Assembly: GCA_002632325.1 (NCBI GenBank)
Contig: NSJK01000001.1
Span: 1-64,000 of the forward strand
DNA: 64,000 nucleotides
DNA from: Lysobacterales bacterium
GTDB taxonomy: Bacteria; Pseudomonadota; Gammaproteobacteria; Xanthomonadales; Rhodanobacteraceae
Reading direction: 5' to 3'
The position numbers were made by a program, and so were the translations under genes. This document shows positions 28,250-37,436 of the stretch, one piece after another. The notes under the pieces were generated by a model. It searched no databases. It was not told the DNA's origin and saw nothing but the letters and a program-made list of their open reading frames with translations. Numbering within the stretch: position 1 is the stretch's first letter; the number at the start of each line of letters is the position of its first letter.

Positions 28250-28945
28250 GGAGGCCGCCTGTGCGGGCAAACCTACCTGCAGCGATCTCGTCGGCGAGGC
28301 CGCCCAGGACCCAGATCTTGAAGATCGAGGCGGTGGCGCGCAGCGTCCCGGCATTGGCCTGCGCGACGGCGCTGCAGGCACCGGTGGCGCGATTGATGCG
28401 CCCGATCAGCAGCGCGGAATCACTCGACAGCGTCTGGAACTTGGCGACCGACTGGGCGAGGTCGAGTGTCTGATCGTCGGGATACATCACCGAGCCGCTG
28501 AAGTTGTTGACTCCGAACAAACTCACCAGTTGGCTGCCGGTGTAATGCGCTTGCAGTTGCACGAAGCCATGGGGTGGCGGTGCACCCGGACTGGCCATGA
28601 CGACGGTGAGCGCGAGCGGTGTCACGCTGATGACGTCGGTGACAATCGCGTTGGAGAACGAGCTGCGCAGGGTTTGATGAAGCCCGCCATCGTGGTCGGA
28701 TCGCAAGCGGGGACGAAATGCGCAGTCGCCTCGGCCGGTGTCGTGTTCTCGCCGCTGGCCAGTTCGCTGAGGATCCATGCGAGTTGGTCGGCGGCAGGGC
28801 CGGGCGGAATCTGATGCACGCCGTCGACGATCGGGAACTGACTGGGTGGAATCGGAATCTGGAAGCCGTCGGCGAAGAGGCGATCAGCGTGTGCCAGAGG
28901 GGAAAGAACGAGGCTGGCGGCGACGAGACTGGCACGCAGATTCAT
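28250..28945 (-). pseudogene. Broken secreted serine hydrolase (class A beta-lactamase / LpqF-like)
   Basis: The frame from the ATG at 28945 has a signal peptide (SLVLSPLAHA) and text typical of the N-terminal domain of LpqF-type serine hydrolases (ILSELASGENTTPAEATAHF, then MAGFIK). Near 28667-28680 the homology jumps to another minus-strand frame: TLRSSFSNAIVTDV, a GRIN segment, and ATASIFKIWVLGGLADEIA with the catalytic SxxK (SIFK). Homology stops soon after at AAGRFAR, so most of the catalytic domain is missing. There are therefore two lesions: a one-base frameshift and a 3' truncation next to repeat copy B. A sequencing error could explain the first but not the second. Confidence 0.75.
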
Positions 28946-29159
28946 GGCCAACCTCCACGGCGGGATCCACGCCGAATTTCGATTTCCCCATTGCGACAGG
29001 CATCGCAGGTCGCGATCCAATGAAGATGTGATCGCGGCTCATCGCGCGCGGTCACCTTGGCACGCCCGATGGAAGGCTCGATCCAGCTTGTTCGATCCGC
29101 TGCGATGACTACAAGAGCGGCCAGGCAATTGGTACTGTAGCGTCTTACAAAGTGCGCAG

Positions 29160-30617
29160 ATGATGGGGCCAATCATGTATCTCGACCTCGACGGGCAGGG
29201 CCCGCGCTACGCGCAACTGATTCGCGCGCTCAAGGGCGCGATTCTCGATCGACGCTATGCCGCGGGCACACGCTTGCCGCCAAGTCGTGCGCTCGCGCGT
29301 GAACTCGACGTATCGCGCAACACGGTTCTGGCGGCCTACGAGCAACTGCAGGTCGAGGGCTTCCTGCTTGGTCGTGTCGGCTCGGGCAGTTTCGTCGCCA
29401 ATGTCGGTCCGGGCGGGCCGCGCAAATTGCCTGCCAATGCTCTGGTTGCGCCGCTGTCGAGTTTCGCGCGACGTGCGCTGGCCAATACCGATGGCCGCCA
29501 CATACCCGGCCATCAGCATCAGGATCTGCGCTACAACCTCCAGTACGGCGTGCCGCTGGCCAATCCATTGCTGGCCAGCGCATGGCGGCGCGAGGTCACG
29601 CGCGCGGCCGAACACGTGCAACTGGATTACCCCGATGCGCAGGGACTCGAGCGCTTGCGCGTGCAGGTCTGCGACTATCTGGCACGACGTCGCGGTGTGC
29701 CGGCCGAGCCCGAAGACGTCCTGATCGTCAACGGCACGCAGCAGGCGTTTTCGCTGGCTGCGCGCGTGCTGCTCGAAGCGGGCGACGTGGTTGCGCTGGA
29801 GGAGCCGCATTACCGCGGTGCGCGGCAGGTGCTGGTTGCACACGGCGCGCATCCGCGGGGCTGCCGCGTCGATGGCGACGGGCTGGTGCCCTCGGCACTG
29901 CCGCGCAGCGCGCGACTGGCGGTGGTGACACCTTCGCACCAGTTTCCGACCGGCGCGCTCTTGCCGCTCGCGCGACGCATGGAACTCCTGGCCTGGGCCG
30001 CGCGCGAACGCAGTTGGCTGATCGAGGACGACTACGATGGCGAGTTCCGCTATGGCGGACGACCCCTTGCCGCACTCAAGTCGCTGGATCGTGACGGCCG
30101 CGTGATCTACATCGGCAGCTTCTCCAAGGCATTGTTTCCGGCCTTGCGTCTGGGCTACATGGTGTTGCCGCCGGCCTTGCGCGAAGCCTTCGTTGCGGCC
30201 AAATGGCTGGAGGATCGCGGCAGCAACACGCTCGAGCAGGCGGCGCTCGCGCATTTCATGGCTGGCGGTGGTTTCGAGCGCCATCTGCGCCGCGCTGCCG
30301 TGGCCCTGCGCGCGCGCCGTGCGGCGATGCTCGCGGGCCTTGCACGCCATGCGCGTGATGCGCTCGACGTGGTCGACTCCAATGCCGGCATGCATCTGAC
30401 CGCGTGGCTCGCGCAGGCCAATCATGGTCAGTGCGAGCAACTGGTCGCGCATGCGCGTACGCGCGGGCTGGGTCTGTATGCGATCGCGCCCTACTGTCTC
30501 AAACCGCCGACGCAGCCCGGCCTCGTGCTCGGCTATGCGGGCTTGCCGCCGGCCGACATTGAAGCGGCAATGCGTTTGCTCGGGCGCTGCCTGAGAGAAA
30601 CGGGACTGGTCGCGTGA
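29160..30617 (+). CDS. MocR/PdxR-type GntR-aminotransferase fusion regulator
   Basis: A 485-residue protein with an N-terminal GntR winged helix (residues about 12-80: LKGAILDRRYAAGTRLPPSR, then DVSRNTVLAAYEQL). A fold-type-I aminotransferase domain follows, with NGTQQAFSLAARVLL, EDDYDGEFRYGGRPL and SFSKALFPALRLGYM, whose PLP lysine is near residue 325. MocR proteins use bound PLP or an amino-compound adduct as effector; members such as PdxR control vitamin B6 genes. The target here is unknown. Possible starts are 29160, 29163 or 29175. It is divergent from the broken hydrolase gene across 214 bases. Confidence 0.9.
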   Translation: MMGPIMYLDLDGQGPRYAQLIRALKGAILDRRYAAGTRLPPSRALARELDVSRNTVLAAYEQLQVEGFLLGRVGSGSFVANVGPGGPRKLPANALVAPLSSFARRALANTDGRHIPGHQHQDLRYNLQYGVPLANPLLASAWRREVTRAAEHVQLDYPDAQGLERLRVQVCDYLARRRGVPAEPEDVLIVNGTQQAFSLAARVLLEAGDVVALEEPHYRGARQVLVAHGAHPRGCRVDGDGLVPSALPRSARLAVVTPSHQFPTGALLPLARRMELLAWAARERSWLIEDDYDGEFRYGGRPLAALKSLDRDGRVIYIGSFSKALFPALRLGYMVLPPALREAFVAAKWLEDRGSNTLEQAALAHFMAGGGFERHLRRAAVALRARRAAMLAGLARHARDALDVVDSNAGMHLTAWLAQANHGQCEQLVAHARTRGLGLYAIAPYCLKPPTQPGLVLGYAGLPPADIEAAMRLLGRCLRETGLVA

Positions 30618-30710
30618 GTTGCCGCGGTTTCATGCTCGGTGCGGTGCAACATTGGCACTCGAATGGCGCATAATGGCGGGTGGTCAAACACGGAAAACAC
30701 GAGCACAGCG

Positions 30711-31265
30711 ATGGGTTACAGCCAAACCAGCGAGCCGGTGCAACTGCAGCGCGACTGTGCCGCAGTCATGGTGCCGCAGGGCGACGAAGTGACGCTGCCC
30801 GCAGGGCAGATCGGCTACATCACGCAGGCACTGGGCGGCAGCTTCACGCTGTATGTCGAAGGCAATCTGTTCCGTGTCGACGGTGTCGATGCCGATGCCT
30901 TGGGCAAGGAACAACCCAAGCCGATCGAACTGGCCGCCGATGCCGGTGATGCCGATGTCGAGAAGATCGTCTGGGATCAGTTGCGAACCTGCTTCGATCC
31001 GGAGATTCCCGTCAACATCGTCGAGCTCGGTCTGGTCTACGAGTGCGAGGTCGAGCATCGCGAGGACGGTGCGCGCAAGGCACGCGTGCGCATGACGCTG
31101 ACCGCGCCCGGTTGCGGCATGGGGGACATCCTCATCGACGACGTGCGCACCAAGCTCGAGATGATTCCGACCATCGTCGAGACCGACGTCGAACTCGTGT
31201 TCGATCCGCCGTGGAACCAGACCATGATGTCGGACGTCGCGCGGCTGGAAACCGGGATGCTCTGA
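30711..31265 (+). CDS. sufT: SufT-family iron-sulfur assembly protein
   Basis: A 184-residue protein. The C-terminal half is a MIP18/DUF59 domain with FDPEIPVNIVELGLVY and APGCGMGDIL, carrying the conserved Asp and Cys. The N-terminal half (about 80 residues) is the extra SufT domain. Together they match stand-alone SufT proteins, auxiliary Fe-S cluster maturation factors. In many relatives sufT sits with the suf operon; here it is isolated, between the MocR-type gene and the convergent infA. ATG at 30711. Confidence 0.9.
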   Translation: MGYSQTSEPVQLQRDCAAVMVPQGDEVTLPAGQIGYITQALGGSFTLYVEGNLFRVDGVDADALGKEQPKPIELAADAGDADVEKIVWDQLRTCFDPEIPVNIVELGLVYECEVEHREDGARKARVRMTLTAPGCGMGDILIDDVRTKLEMIPTIVETDVELVFDPPWNQTMMSDVARLETGML

Positions 31266-31429
31266 TCTGATCGGCGTCGAACTTCAGTCGGAGATTTCCG
31301 GGAAGGTCAGGAGCGAATCGCTCGGCCGCCGGAGCCAGGGAGCGGGGGCGATTCACAACCCGCATCCGGCGCTTCGTGCCACCTTCCCCTCGCTGGGAGA
31401 AGGGAAAACATCGTCACAAGCTGATGGAC

Positions 31430-31648
31430 TCAGCGATTGCGGTAGGTGATGCGACCCTTGGTCAGATCGTAGGGCGTCATCTCGATCTTGACCTTGTCGC
31501 CGGTGAGGATGCGGATGTAGTTCTTGCGCATGCGGCCGGAGATATGGGCCGTGACCACGTGTCCGTTCTCGAGCTTCACGCGGAAAACCGTGTTGGGAAG
31601 GGTCTCGAGGATCGTGCCTTCCATCTCGATGACGTCGTCTTTGGACAT
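31430..31648 (-). CDS. infA: Translation initiation factor IF-1
   Basis: A 72-residue protein, the exact family length, with the S1/OB-fold sequence [39 protein letters not shown] and [10 protein letters not shown]. It binds the 30S A site during initiation. It follows aat in the same direction, the usual gammaproteobacterial order, but repeat copy C lies in the gap between them. Confidence 0.98.
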   Translation of the reverse strand: MSKDDVIEMEGTILETLPNTVFRVKLENGHVVTAHISGRMRKNYIRILTGDKVKIEMTPYDLTKGRITYRNR

Positions 31649-31796
31649 TCGTTTGCTGCGTCTGGGGGGTCATTCGACCCGGAAAGCCCGCGATTTTGCC
31701 ACGATCGGACGGGCGCTGGAAGCGCGAAACGGCCCTGACGACCCCGAATCGCCCGTTTCCGCGTCACGAGACGTGAGCCGGAGGTAGCCTGAAACG

Positions 31797-31967
31797 CCTG
31801 TCAGGCTGCTGAAAAAACCGTTTCAGCAGCCTGATAGCGCAGTGCAGGGATGCACTGCACGCGAATCGATCACGCAAGTGATTGATTCATTGGAGACGAG
31901 TCCGGGCATGTACCGGACTCGTCGAGCTGAAGAAGTCCAGGATGGACTTTTTCAGCACCCTGTCAGG
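31797..31967 (+). repeat. Five-hairpin dispersed repeat, copy C
   Basis: A full copy with CCTGTCAGG at both outer edges (31797-31805 and 31959-31967). It carries the inner inverted ends CTGCTGAAAAA and TTTTTCAGCA, and the five stem-loops. Hairpin 3 has two changes (TTCATTGG for TTCGTCGG). The right edge contains the aat stop codon: TGA of the minus-strand gene is the complement of TCA at 31963-31965, inside CCTGTCAGG. The element thus lies directly between aat and infA. Confidence 0.93.
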
Positions 31968-32715
31968 TGCGTTCAGTCGTGCTCGGTTGCGTGAGCTCGG
32001 CAGCGTGCTTGAAGGGGAACAGACCGCGCCACGAACCTCCGCGCCCCGGCTGCGCGCACAGCGCGGCCACCTGTGCGCAAAAACGCGCACGCGGCAGTTC
32101 GAAGGCGCCCAACGAACTCAGATGGGGTGTCGCCATCTGCGCATCGAGCAGCGGAAAACCCCAGCGTGCAAGCCCTGCGCACAGCGCAAGCAGTGCCACC
32201 TTGGAGCCGTTGCTGCACGCGCTGAACATCGACTCGCCGAAGAACATGCGGCCCAGTGCAACGCCATAGATCCCGCCGACCAGCGCGCCCGTGGCGTCGC
32301 GCACTTCCAGCGAATGGGCATGGCCGAGCTCATGCAGATGCGTGTAGGCATCCAGCATGGCATCGGTGATCCAGGTGCCCTGATGGCCCGCACGCGGCGC
32401 GGCGCAGGCGTGCATGACTTCGGAGAAATCTCCATCCGCTTCGATCGTCCAATCGCATTGGCGCAGCCAGCGACGCAAGCGCCGCGGAATGTGTGCGGCA
32501 GCGGTGTCGAACACGGTGCGCTGCGAAGGCGACCACCACAGGATCGGCTGGTCGTCGGAATACCAGGGGAAGATTCCGCGTCGATAGGCTTCGAGCAGAC
32601 GGTCGGGCCGCAGATCGCCGCCCTGGGCGAGCAAGCCATCCGGCTCGGCGAGTGCGTGCTCGACCGGCGGAAAATCGATGCTTGCGGACTTGGACAGACG
32701 CATGAGCTGCATCAT
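31963..32715 (-). CDS. aat: Leucyl/phenylalanyl-tRNA-protein transferase
   Basis: A 250-residue enzyme of the N-degron pathway that adds Leu or Phe from tRNA to proteins with N-terminal Arg or Lys. Motifs: FPPVEHALAEPDGLLAQGGD, YRRGIFPWYSDDQPILWWSP, GTWITDAMLDAYTHLHELGH, and the conserved FFGESMFSACSNGSKVALLAL. It is slightly longer than the E. coli protein (234). Its stop codon lies inside the edge of repeat copy C, so the last codons (TTERT) may be altered from the ancestral end. An in-frame ATG at 32703 is an equally likely start. Confidence 0.95.
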   Translation of the reverse strand: MMQLMRLSKSASIDFPPVEHALAEPDGLLAQGGDLRPDRLLEAYRRGIFPWYSDDQPILWWSPSQRTVFDTAAAHIPRRLRRWLRQCDWTIEADGDFSEVMHACAAPRAGHQGTWITDAMLDAYTHLHELGHAHSLEVRDATGALVGGIYGVALGRMFFGESMFSACSNGSKVALLALCAGLARWGFPLLDAQMATPHLSSLGAFELPRARFCAQVAALCAQPGRGGSWRGLFPFKHAAELTQPSTTERT

Positions 32716-32748
32716 GCCCGATGCAGCCCATGCGTGTGCTTCATCCCG

Positions 32749-35700
32749 TCAGTGCGCGACAGCGGGCGCGAGACCGCTGTCGACCTTGTGCGCGGCCTCG
32801 GCGTGGTGATCTTCGCTGAGCATCATGTAGAAGGCGGGCACCACGAACAGCGTGAACAGGGTGCCGATGGTGAGGCCGGTCACGATCACCAGACCCATGT
32901 TGTAACGCCCCGCAGCGCCGGCGCCGCTGGCCAGCACCAAGGGCACCACGCCGAGTACCATCGCCGCCGTGGTCATGAGGATCGGTCGCAGGCGGATCGA
33001 GGCGGCATCGACGATCGCGTCGAACTTGCTCTTGCCCGTGCGCTGCAATTCATTGGCGAACTCAACGATGAGGATGCCGTGCTTGGAGATCAGCCCCATC
33101 AAAGTCACCAGGCCGACCTGGGTGTAGATGTTGAGCGAGGTATTCCAACGGGTGGAAATCGCGCCCATGCCGACGAATCCAGGCAGCAGGTTGATGAAGA
33201 TGAGCGCGCCGAACAGTGCCATCGGCACCGACACCAGGATCACGATCGGATCGCGCAGCGAATTGAACTGCGCCGCGAGTGCGAGATAGACGATGATCAC
33301 CGCGAACAGAAGGGTCAGCGCGAAGCCGCCCGACTCATTCACGTACTGGCGAGCCTGCCCCGAGTAGTCGACGCTGTAGCTCGCAGGCGCAAGTTCGCGG
33401 ATGGTGTCGCGCACCATCGCGATGGTCTCGCCCTGCGAGCCGGTCGGCACGCCCTGGAAGGTCACCGAGTTGAGCTGCTGAAAACGCGTGAGTGCTTGTG
33501 GTACCACCGCGTCCTTGATCGTGGCCACGGTCGATGCCGGAATCACTGATCCGGTCGGCGTGCGCACGTAGTAATCGAGCACCTGATCGGGATTGAGGCG
33601 CTCGGCCTGCAAGACCTGCGGAATCACCTTGTAAGCGCGCCCCGCGATCGAGAAATAGTTGACATAGCCACCGCCTAGCGCTGCGCCGAGCGCGCCGCCG
33701 ACATCCTGCTGGGTCATGCCCAGTGCGGCAATCAGATCACGGTCGACTTCGAGCGTGCTCTGCGGCTTGTCGATCTTGAGGTTCATGTCGACGAAGAAGA
33801 ACTGGCCGCTCTTCTGCAGACGGTCGAGCACGCCCTGCGCAACTTCGTAGAGGTTCTCGAAGGGTTCGGTGGTCGACATCACCACCTCGACCGGCATGCC
33901 CTGCGCGCCCGGCAGCGGCGGAAACTGGAACGCCACCGCATTGATGCCGGCGATGCTGCTCCAGCGCTGTTGCAGGTCTTCCTGAATCGCGTGCGCGTTG
34001 CGACTGCGCTGCGACCAGGGTTTGAGCTGGGCGCCGGTGAATACCGAGTTGGGCCCGGAGAATCCGGTGAACTGGAAGGTCTGGGTGACTTCGGGCAGCG
34101 ACTTGGCAATCGCGTTCATTTGCGGCAGATAGCCGGCAACCTGCATCGGCGATGCGTTCGGCGCCGCCATGCCCATGCCGGCCACGATGCCCTGGTCTTC
34201 CTCGGGCGCGAGCGCCGAGGCCGAATGCGTGAACAGATAAGCGGTACCACCGAGCAGCATCAGGCCCATCACCACCGGCACGCTCCAGGTCTGCAAGGTG
34301 CTGGCGAGGCGGCGCTTGTAGCCATCGTGGAGGCGGTCGAAATTGCGATCGAGGAAATCGACGAAGCGGTTCTTGCCGTGCTCGCTCTTGAGCAGGCGCG
34401 AACCGAGCATCGGCGACAACGCCAGCGCGATCAGCGCCGATACGGTCACCGCTCCGGCGAGGGTGAAGGCGAACTCGGTGAACAGCGCGCCGGTGAGGCC
34501 GCCCTGGAAACCGATCGGCACATACACCGCGACCAGCACGATCGTCATCGCGATGATCGGTCCGGCCAGCTCACGCGCGCCGATCAGCGCGGCCTCGAAC
34601 GGCTTGCGACCTTCTTCCTTGATGTGGCGATCGATGTTCTCGACCACGATGATCGCATCGTCCACCACCAGTCCGATCGCCAGCACCAGAGCGAGCAGGG
34701 TGATGAGATTGATGGTGTAGCCGAGCACGAGCATGACGAAGAATGCACCGATCAGCGACAGCGGCATCGCGATTACCGGGATCATCACCGCGCGGAAACT
34801 GCCCATGAACAGGAAGATCACCAAGGTCACGATCAGCAGTGCCTCGATCAGGGTCTTGATGACTTCCGAGATCGAGGTGTTGATGTAGTCGGTGGCGTCG
34901 TAGACGATCTGGCCATCGATGCCGTTGGGCAATTGCGCCTGGATTTCCGGGAAGGCATCGCGAATGCGCTGGGCCACGTCGAGCACATTGGCATCGGGTG
35001 AGGTCTTGATGCCGAGAAACACCGACTGCTTGCCATCGAAGGCGACGGCGGAATCGTAGTCCTCGGCGCCGAGCACGACATTGGCGACATCTTCGAGGCG
35101 CACCAGCGCGCCGTCTTTCTGCTTGACCACCAGCTTGCGGAATTCGTCGACGTTGTGCAGATCGGTATCGGCGGTCAGCGCGACGGTGACTGCCTGACCC
35201 TTGGTCGCGCCGACCGCGGTCAGGTAGTTGTTGGCCGACAGCGCCGCGTAGACATCGGCCGCGGTGACGCCATGCGCGGCCATGCGCGACTGGTCCATCC
35301 ACGCACGCAAGGCGAACTGGCGACCGCCGAGCAGCTCGGCAGTCTGCACACCGTCGATGGCGTCGAGCTTGGGCTTGACCATGCGCACGACGTAGTCGGT
35401 GATGTCGTTGGGCGCGAGCGTGGTGCTGTTGAAGCCCATGTACATCGTCGCGGTGGTCTCGCCGACCTGCACCGAAATCACCGGCTGCTGGGCCTGTGCC
35501 GGCAACTGGTTGCGCACCGAGCTGATCTGGGTCTGGATCTCGGTGAGAGCGCGGTTGGAATCGTAGTTGAGCTGGAGCGTGGCGGTGATCATCGACGCGC
35601 CGGTCATGCTCGACGAGGACATGTAGTCGATGCCCTGCGCCTGCGCGATCGCGCCTTCGAGCGGCTGGGTGATGAAGCCGGCCACGGTCTGCGCGTCGGC

Positions 35701-35859
35701 GCCGTAATAGGCGGTGGTCACGGTGACGACCGCGTTTTCGGTCTTGGGATACTGGCGGATCGTGAGATCGGTCGCCGAGCGCAGGCCGAGCACGAGCACG
35801 AGCAAGCTGACGACGATTGCCAGTACCGGCTTCTTGATGAACAGGTCGGTGAAATTCAT
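32749..35859 (-). CDS. RND (HAE-1 family) multidrug efflux transporter
   Basis: A 1036-residue inner-membrane proton-driven pump. Family features: FTDLFIKKPVLAIVVSLLVL at the N terminus, QLPAQAQQPVISVQ in the pore domain, and the fourth-helix proton relay LAIGLVVDDAIIVVENIDRH with its paired aspartates. RPILMTTAAMVLGVVPLVLA and the final helix lie near the C terminus. It works with a periplasmic adaptor and an outer-membrane channel. The adaptor gene lies 91 bases upstream in the same direction; no channel gene is present, so a TolC-type protein from elsewhere must serve. Substrates cannot be deduced. Confidence 0.95.
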   Translation of the reverse strand: MNFTDLFIKKPVLAIVVSLLVLVLGLRSATDLTIRQYPKTENAVVTVTTAYYGADAQTVAGFITQPLEGAIAQAQGIDYMSSSSMTGASMITATLQLNYDSNRALTEIQTQISSVRNQLPAQAQQPVISVQVGETTATMYMGFNSTTLAPNDITDYVVRMVKPKLDAIDGVQTAELLGGRQFALRAWMDQSRMAAHGVTAADVYAALSANNYLTAVGATKGQAVTVALTADTDLHNVDEFRKLVVKQKDGALVRLEDVANVVLGAEDYDSAVAFDGKQSVFLGIKTSPDANVLDVAQRIRDAFPEIQAQLPNGIDGQIVYDATDYINTSISEVIKTLIEALLIVTLVIFLFMGSFRAVMIPVIAMPLSLIGAFFVMLVLGYTINLITLLALVLAIGLVVDDAIIVVENIDRHIKEEGRKPFEAALIGARELAGPIIAMTIVLVAVYVPIGFQGGLTGALFTEFAFTLAGAVTVSALIALALSPMLGSRLLKSEHGKNRFVDFLDRNFDRLHDGYKRRLASTLQTWSVPVVMGLMLLGGTAYLFTHSASALAPEEDQGIVAGMGMAAPNASPMQVAGYLPQMNAIAKSLPEVTQTFQFTGFSGPNSVFTGAQLKPWSQRSRNAHAIQEDLQQRWSSIAGINAVAFQFPPLPGAQGMPVEVVMSTTEPFENLYEVAQGVLDRLQKSGQFFFVDMNLKIDKPQSTLEVDRDLIAALGMTQQDVGGALGAALGGGYVNYFSIAGRAYKVIPQVLQAERLNPDQVLDYYVRTPTGSVIPASTVATIKDAVVPQALTRFQQLNSVTFQGVPTGSQGETIAMVRDTIRELAPASYSVDYSGQARQYVNESGGFALTLLFAVIIVYLALAAQFNSLRDPIVILVSVPMALFGALIFINLLPGFVGMGAISTRWNTSLNIYTQVGLVTLMGLISKHGILIVEFANELQRTGKSKFDAIVDAASIRLRPILMTTAAMVLGVVPLVLASGAGAAGRYNMGLVIVTGLTIGTLFTLFVVPAFYMMLSEDHHAEAAHKVDSGLAPAVAH

Positions 35860-35950
35860 GACAGGTGCGGTCCGTGTTCGGAGGCGGGCAGGGCGATGCG
35901 GTCAGCGCAGGTCGGGACGATGTGCCCCGGTTCTGCAGGCGATCACGATC

Positions 35951-37102
35951 TCAATGTTCCTGCGGCGTCGGATTGGCCTGATCACTCGGTGGATGACTGT
36001 TGTCGATCACCAGTGGCGTACCGTTCTTGAGCTTGAGCTGGCCGCTGCTGACCACCTCGTCGCCTTCGACCACGCCGCTGAGAATGGCGATCTGGTCGCC
36101 GCGTGTGGCGCCGGTCTTCACGAAGGCCTGTTGTGCGGTCGGCTTGTCTGCCTTGCCGCTCGCCGCCTTGACGAGAAAAACCGTCTCGCCATACGGATTG
36201 AAGGTGATCGCGGTCTGCGGCAGCGTGAGCTGGCGCGCCGACGCGCCGACATCGACGGCGGTCTTCACGAACATGCCAGGCACCAGCAAGCCGTCGCCAT
36301 TGGCCGCACTGGCCTCGACCCGAACGTTGCGCGTGGCGGTATCGACCTTGGGGTCGATCGCGCTCAGCGTGGCCTCGAATTCGCTGTCGGGATGCGCATC
36401 GCTGCGCAGCGTGACGCGCTGGCCGAGCTTGAGTTCGGCCAAGTTGCGCTGCGGCACGTTGAAATCGACAAGGACCGGATCGAGCTGCTGCAAGGTGACC
36501 ACCGCACTGCCGGCGCTGACATAGGCACCCGGGCTGAGCGTGATGATGCCCACGCGCCCGGCAAACGGCGCACGCAATTGCTTTTTCGCCAGCACGGCAC
36601 GTGCGTATTGCACGCTCGCCTGTTTGGCCTTGTAGTCGGCGGTGGCGGTGTCGAAGTCGGCCTGACTGATCGCCTTGACGTTGATCTGGCGCTGCGCGCG
36701 ATCGAGCGTGACCTTGGCCAATGCGGCGGCGGTATCGGCCTGGTTGAGCAGGGCCGCATCGTCTTCATCGCGCAGTTGCACCAGCACGTCGCCCTGACGC
36801 ACCTGATCGCCGGATTTGAAATTGATCGCGGAGATCACGCCCGAGGCATCGAAGGCGAGGTCGGCGCCACGACTCGCACGCAGACTGCCGACTGCGCCGA
36901 GCTGCGGTTGCCAGTCGTCATAACCAACCTTGGTCGAGGTCACGGTCTGCGGCACCACCGGCATGTTCTGCGCGGCCTTCTTCATCATGATCTGGCCGAG
37001 TACGTTCCAGCCGATCAGCAAGCTGAGCAGCGCACCGACGCAGATCACCATGAGGGTCATGCGGCGGGCGGTACTGGGGGCTCTGGCTTCGGTTCGCGCC
37101 AT
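35951..37102 (-). CDS. RND periplasmic adaptor (membrane fusion protein)
   Basis: A 383-residue protein with an N-terminal membrane anchor (residues about 15-35, LMVICVGALLSLLIGWNVLG). Lipoyl halves follow (LRASRGADLAFDASGVISAI, then GDQVRQGDVLVQL), flanking a helical hairpin of only about 60 residues. Next come LRAPFAGRVGIITLSPGAYV and a beta-barrel domain (LPQTAITFNPYGETVFLV). It links the downstream RND pump to an outer-membrane channel. It is the first gene of the pump operon and divergent from deoB. Confidence 0.93.
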   Translation of the reverse strand: MARTEARAPSTARRMTLMVICVGALLSLLIGWNVLGQIMMKKAAQNMPVVPQTVTSTKVGYDDWQPQLGAVGSLRASRGADLAFDASGVISAINFKSGDQVRQGDVLVQLRDEDDAALLNQADTAAALAKVTLDRAQRQINVKAISQADFDTATADYKAKQASVQYARAVLAKKQLRAPFAGRVGIITLSPGAYVSAGSAVVTLQQLDPVLVDFNVPQRNLAELKLGQRVTLRSDAHPDSEFEATLSAIDPKVDTATRNVRVEASAANGDGLLVPGMFVKTAVDVGASARQLTLPQTAITFNPYGETVFLVKAASGKADKPTAQQAFVKTGATRGDQIAILSGVVEGDEVVSSGQLKLKNGTPLVIDNSHPPSDQANPTPQEH

Positions 37103-37436
37103 GTTCTGTGCTCTCGGCTACGGTCTGGTCGGCACGCCACGGGCTCCCCCGATGCGGGGAGGCAGGACGCGAAAAGGAGAATCATTTTCCCTGATCGGAA
37201 ACTGACAAGTCCAGTAATTTTCGACTGCGCCCAGCCCTGTCCGTGGCCACTTGCATTGCGCGTGAAACTTGAGGCAGGTCAAGGCATGCAGGGGCAGGCT
37301 CGTCCATGCTCGCTGCATGCCAACGCGCAATTTCCACCCGGCTGCCCAGTGTCAGGCTTCGGGCCCTGCGACACCCGCCCTGGTTTTGTCCGGCCGGCGC
37401 GCGGTGGCGTGCGCGATCGCGGGACAGTAGGCGACC
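37103..37436. promoter_or_regulatory. Divergent control region between pump operon and deoB-deoD
   Basis: 334 bases with no gene. Two symmetrical sequences lie on the pump side: CTCCCC..GGGGAG (37144-37161) and the quasi-palindrome GGAGAATCATTTTCC (37176-37190), six of seven positions matched. The second looks like a possible repressor operator, but no local regulator gene is adjacent. The half near deoB is GC-rich and shows no obvious promoter. Confidence 0.4.

Noticed and set aside
31376..31420. Possible terminator between sufT and infA (CCTTCCCC..GGGAGAAGG)
   Set aside because: The stem is imperfect and there is no U-tract on either strand close enough.
31797..31967. Repeat as an integron attC site
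   Set aside because: Hairpins are present, but there are no attC core sites, no integrase gene and no cassette array; the flanking genes are core genes.
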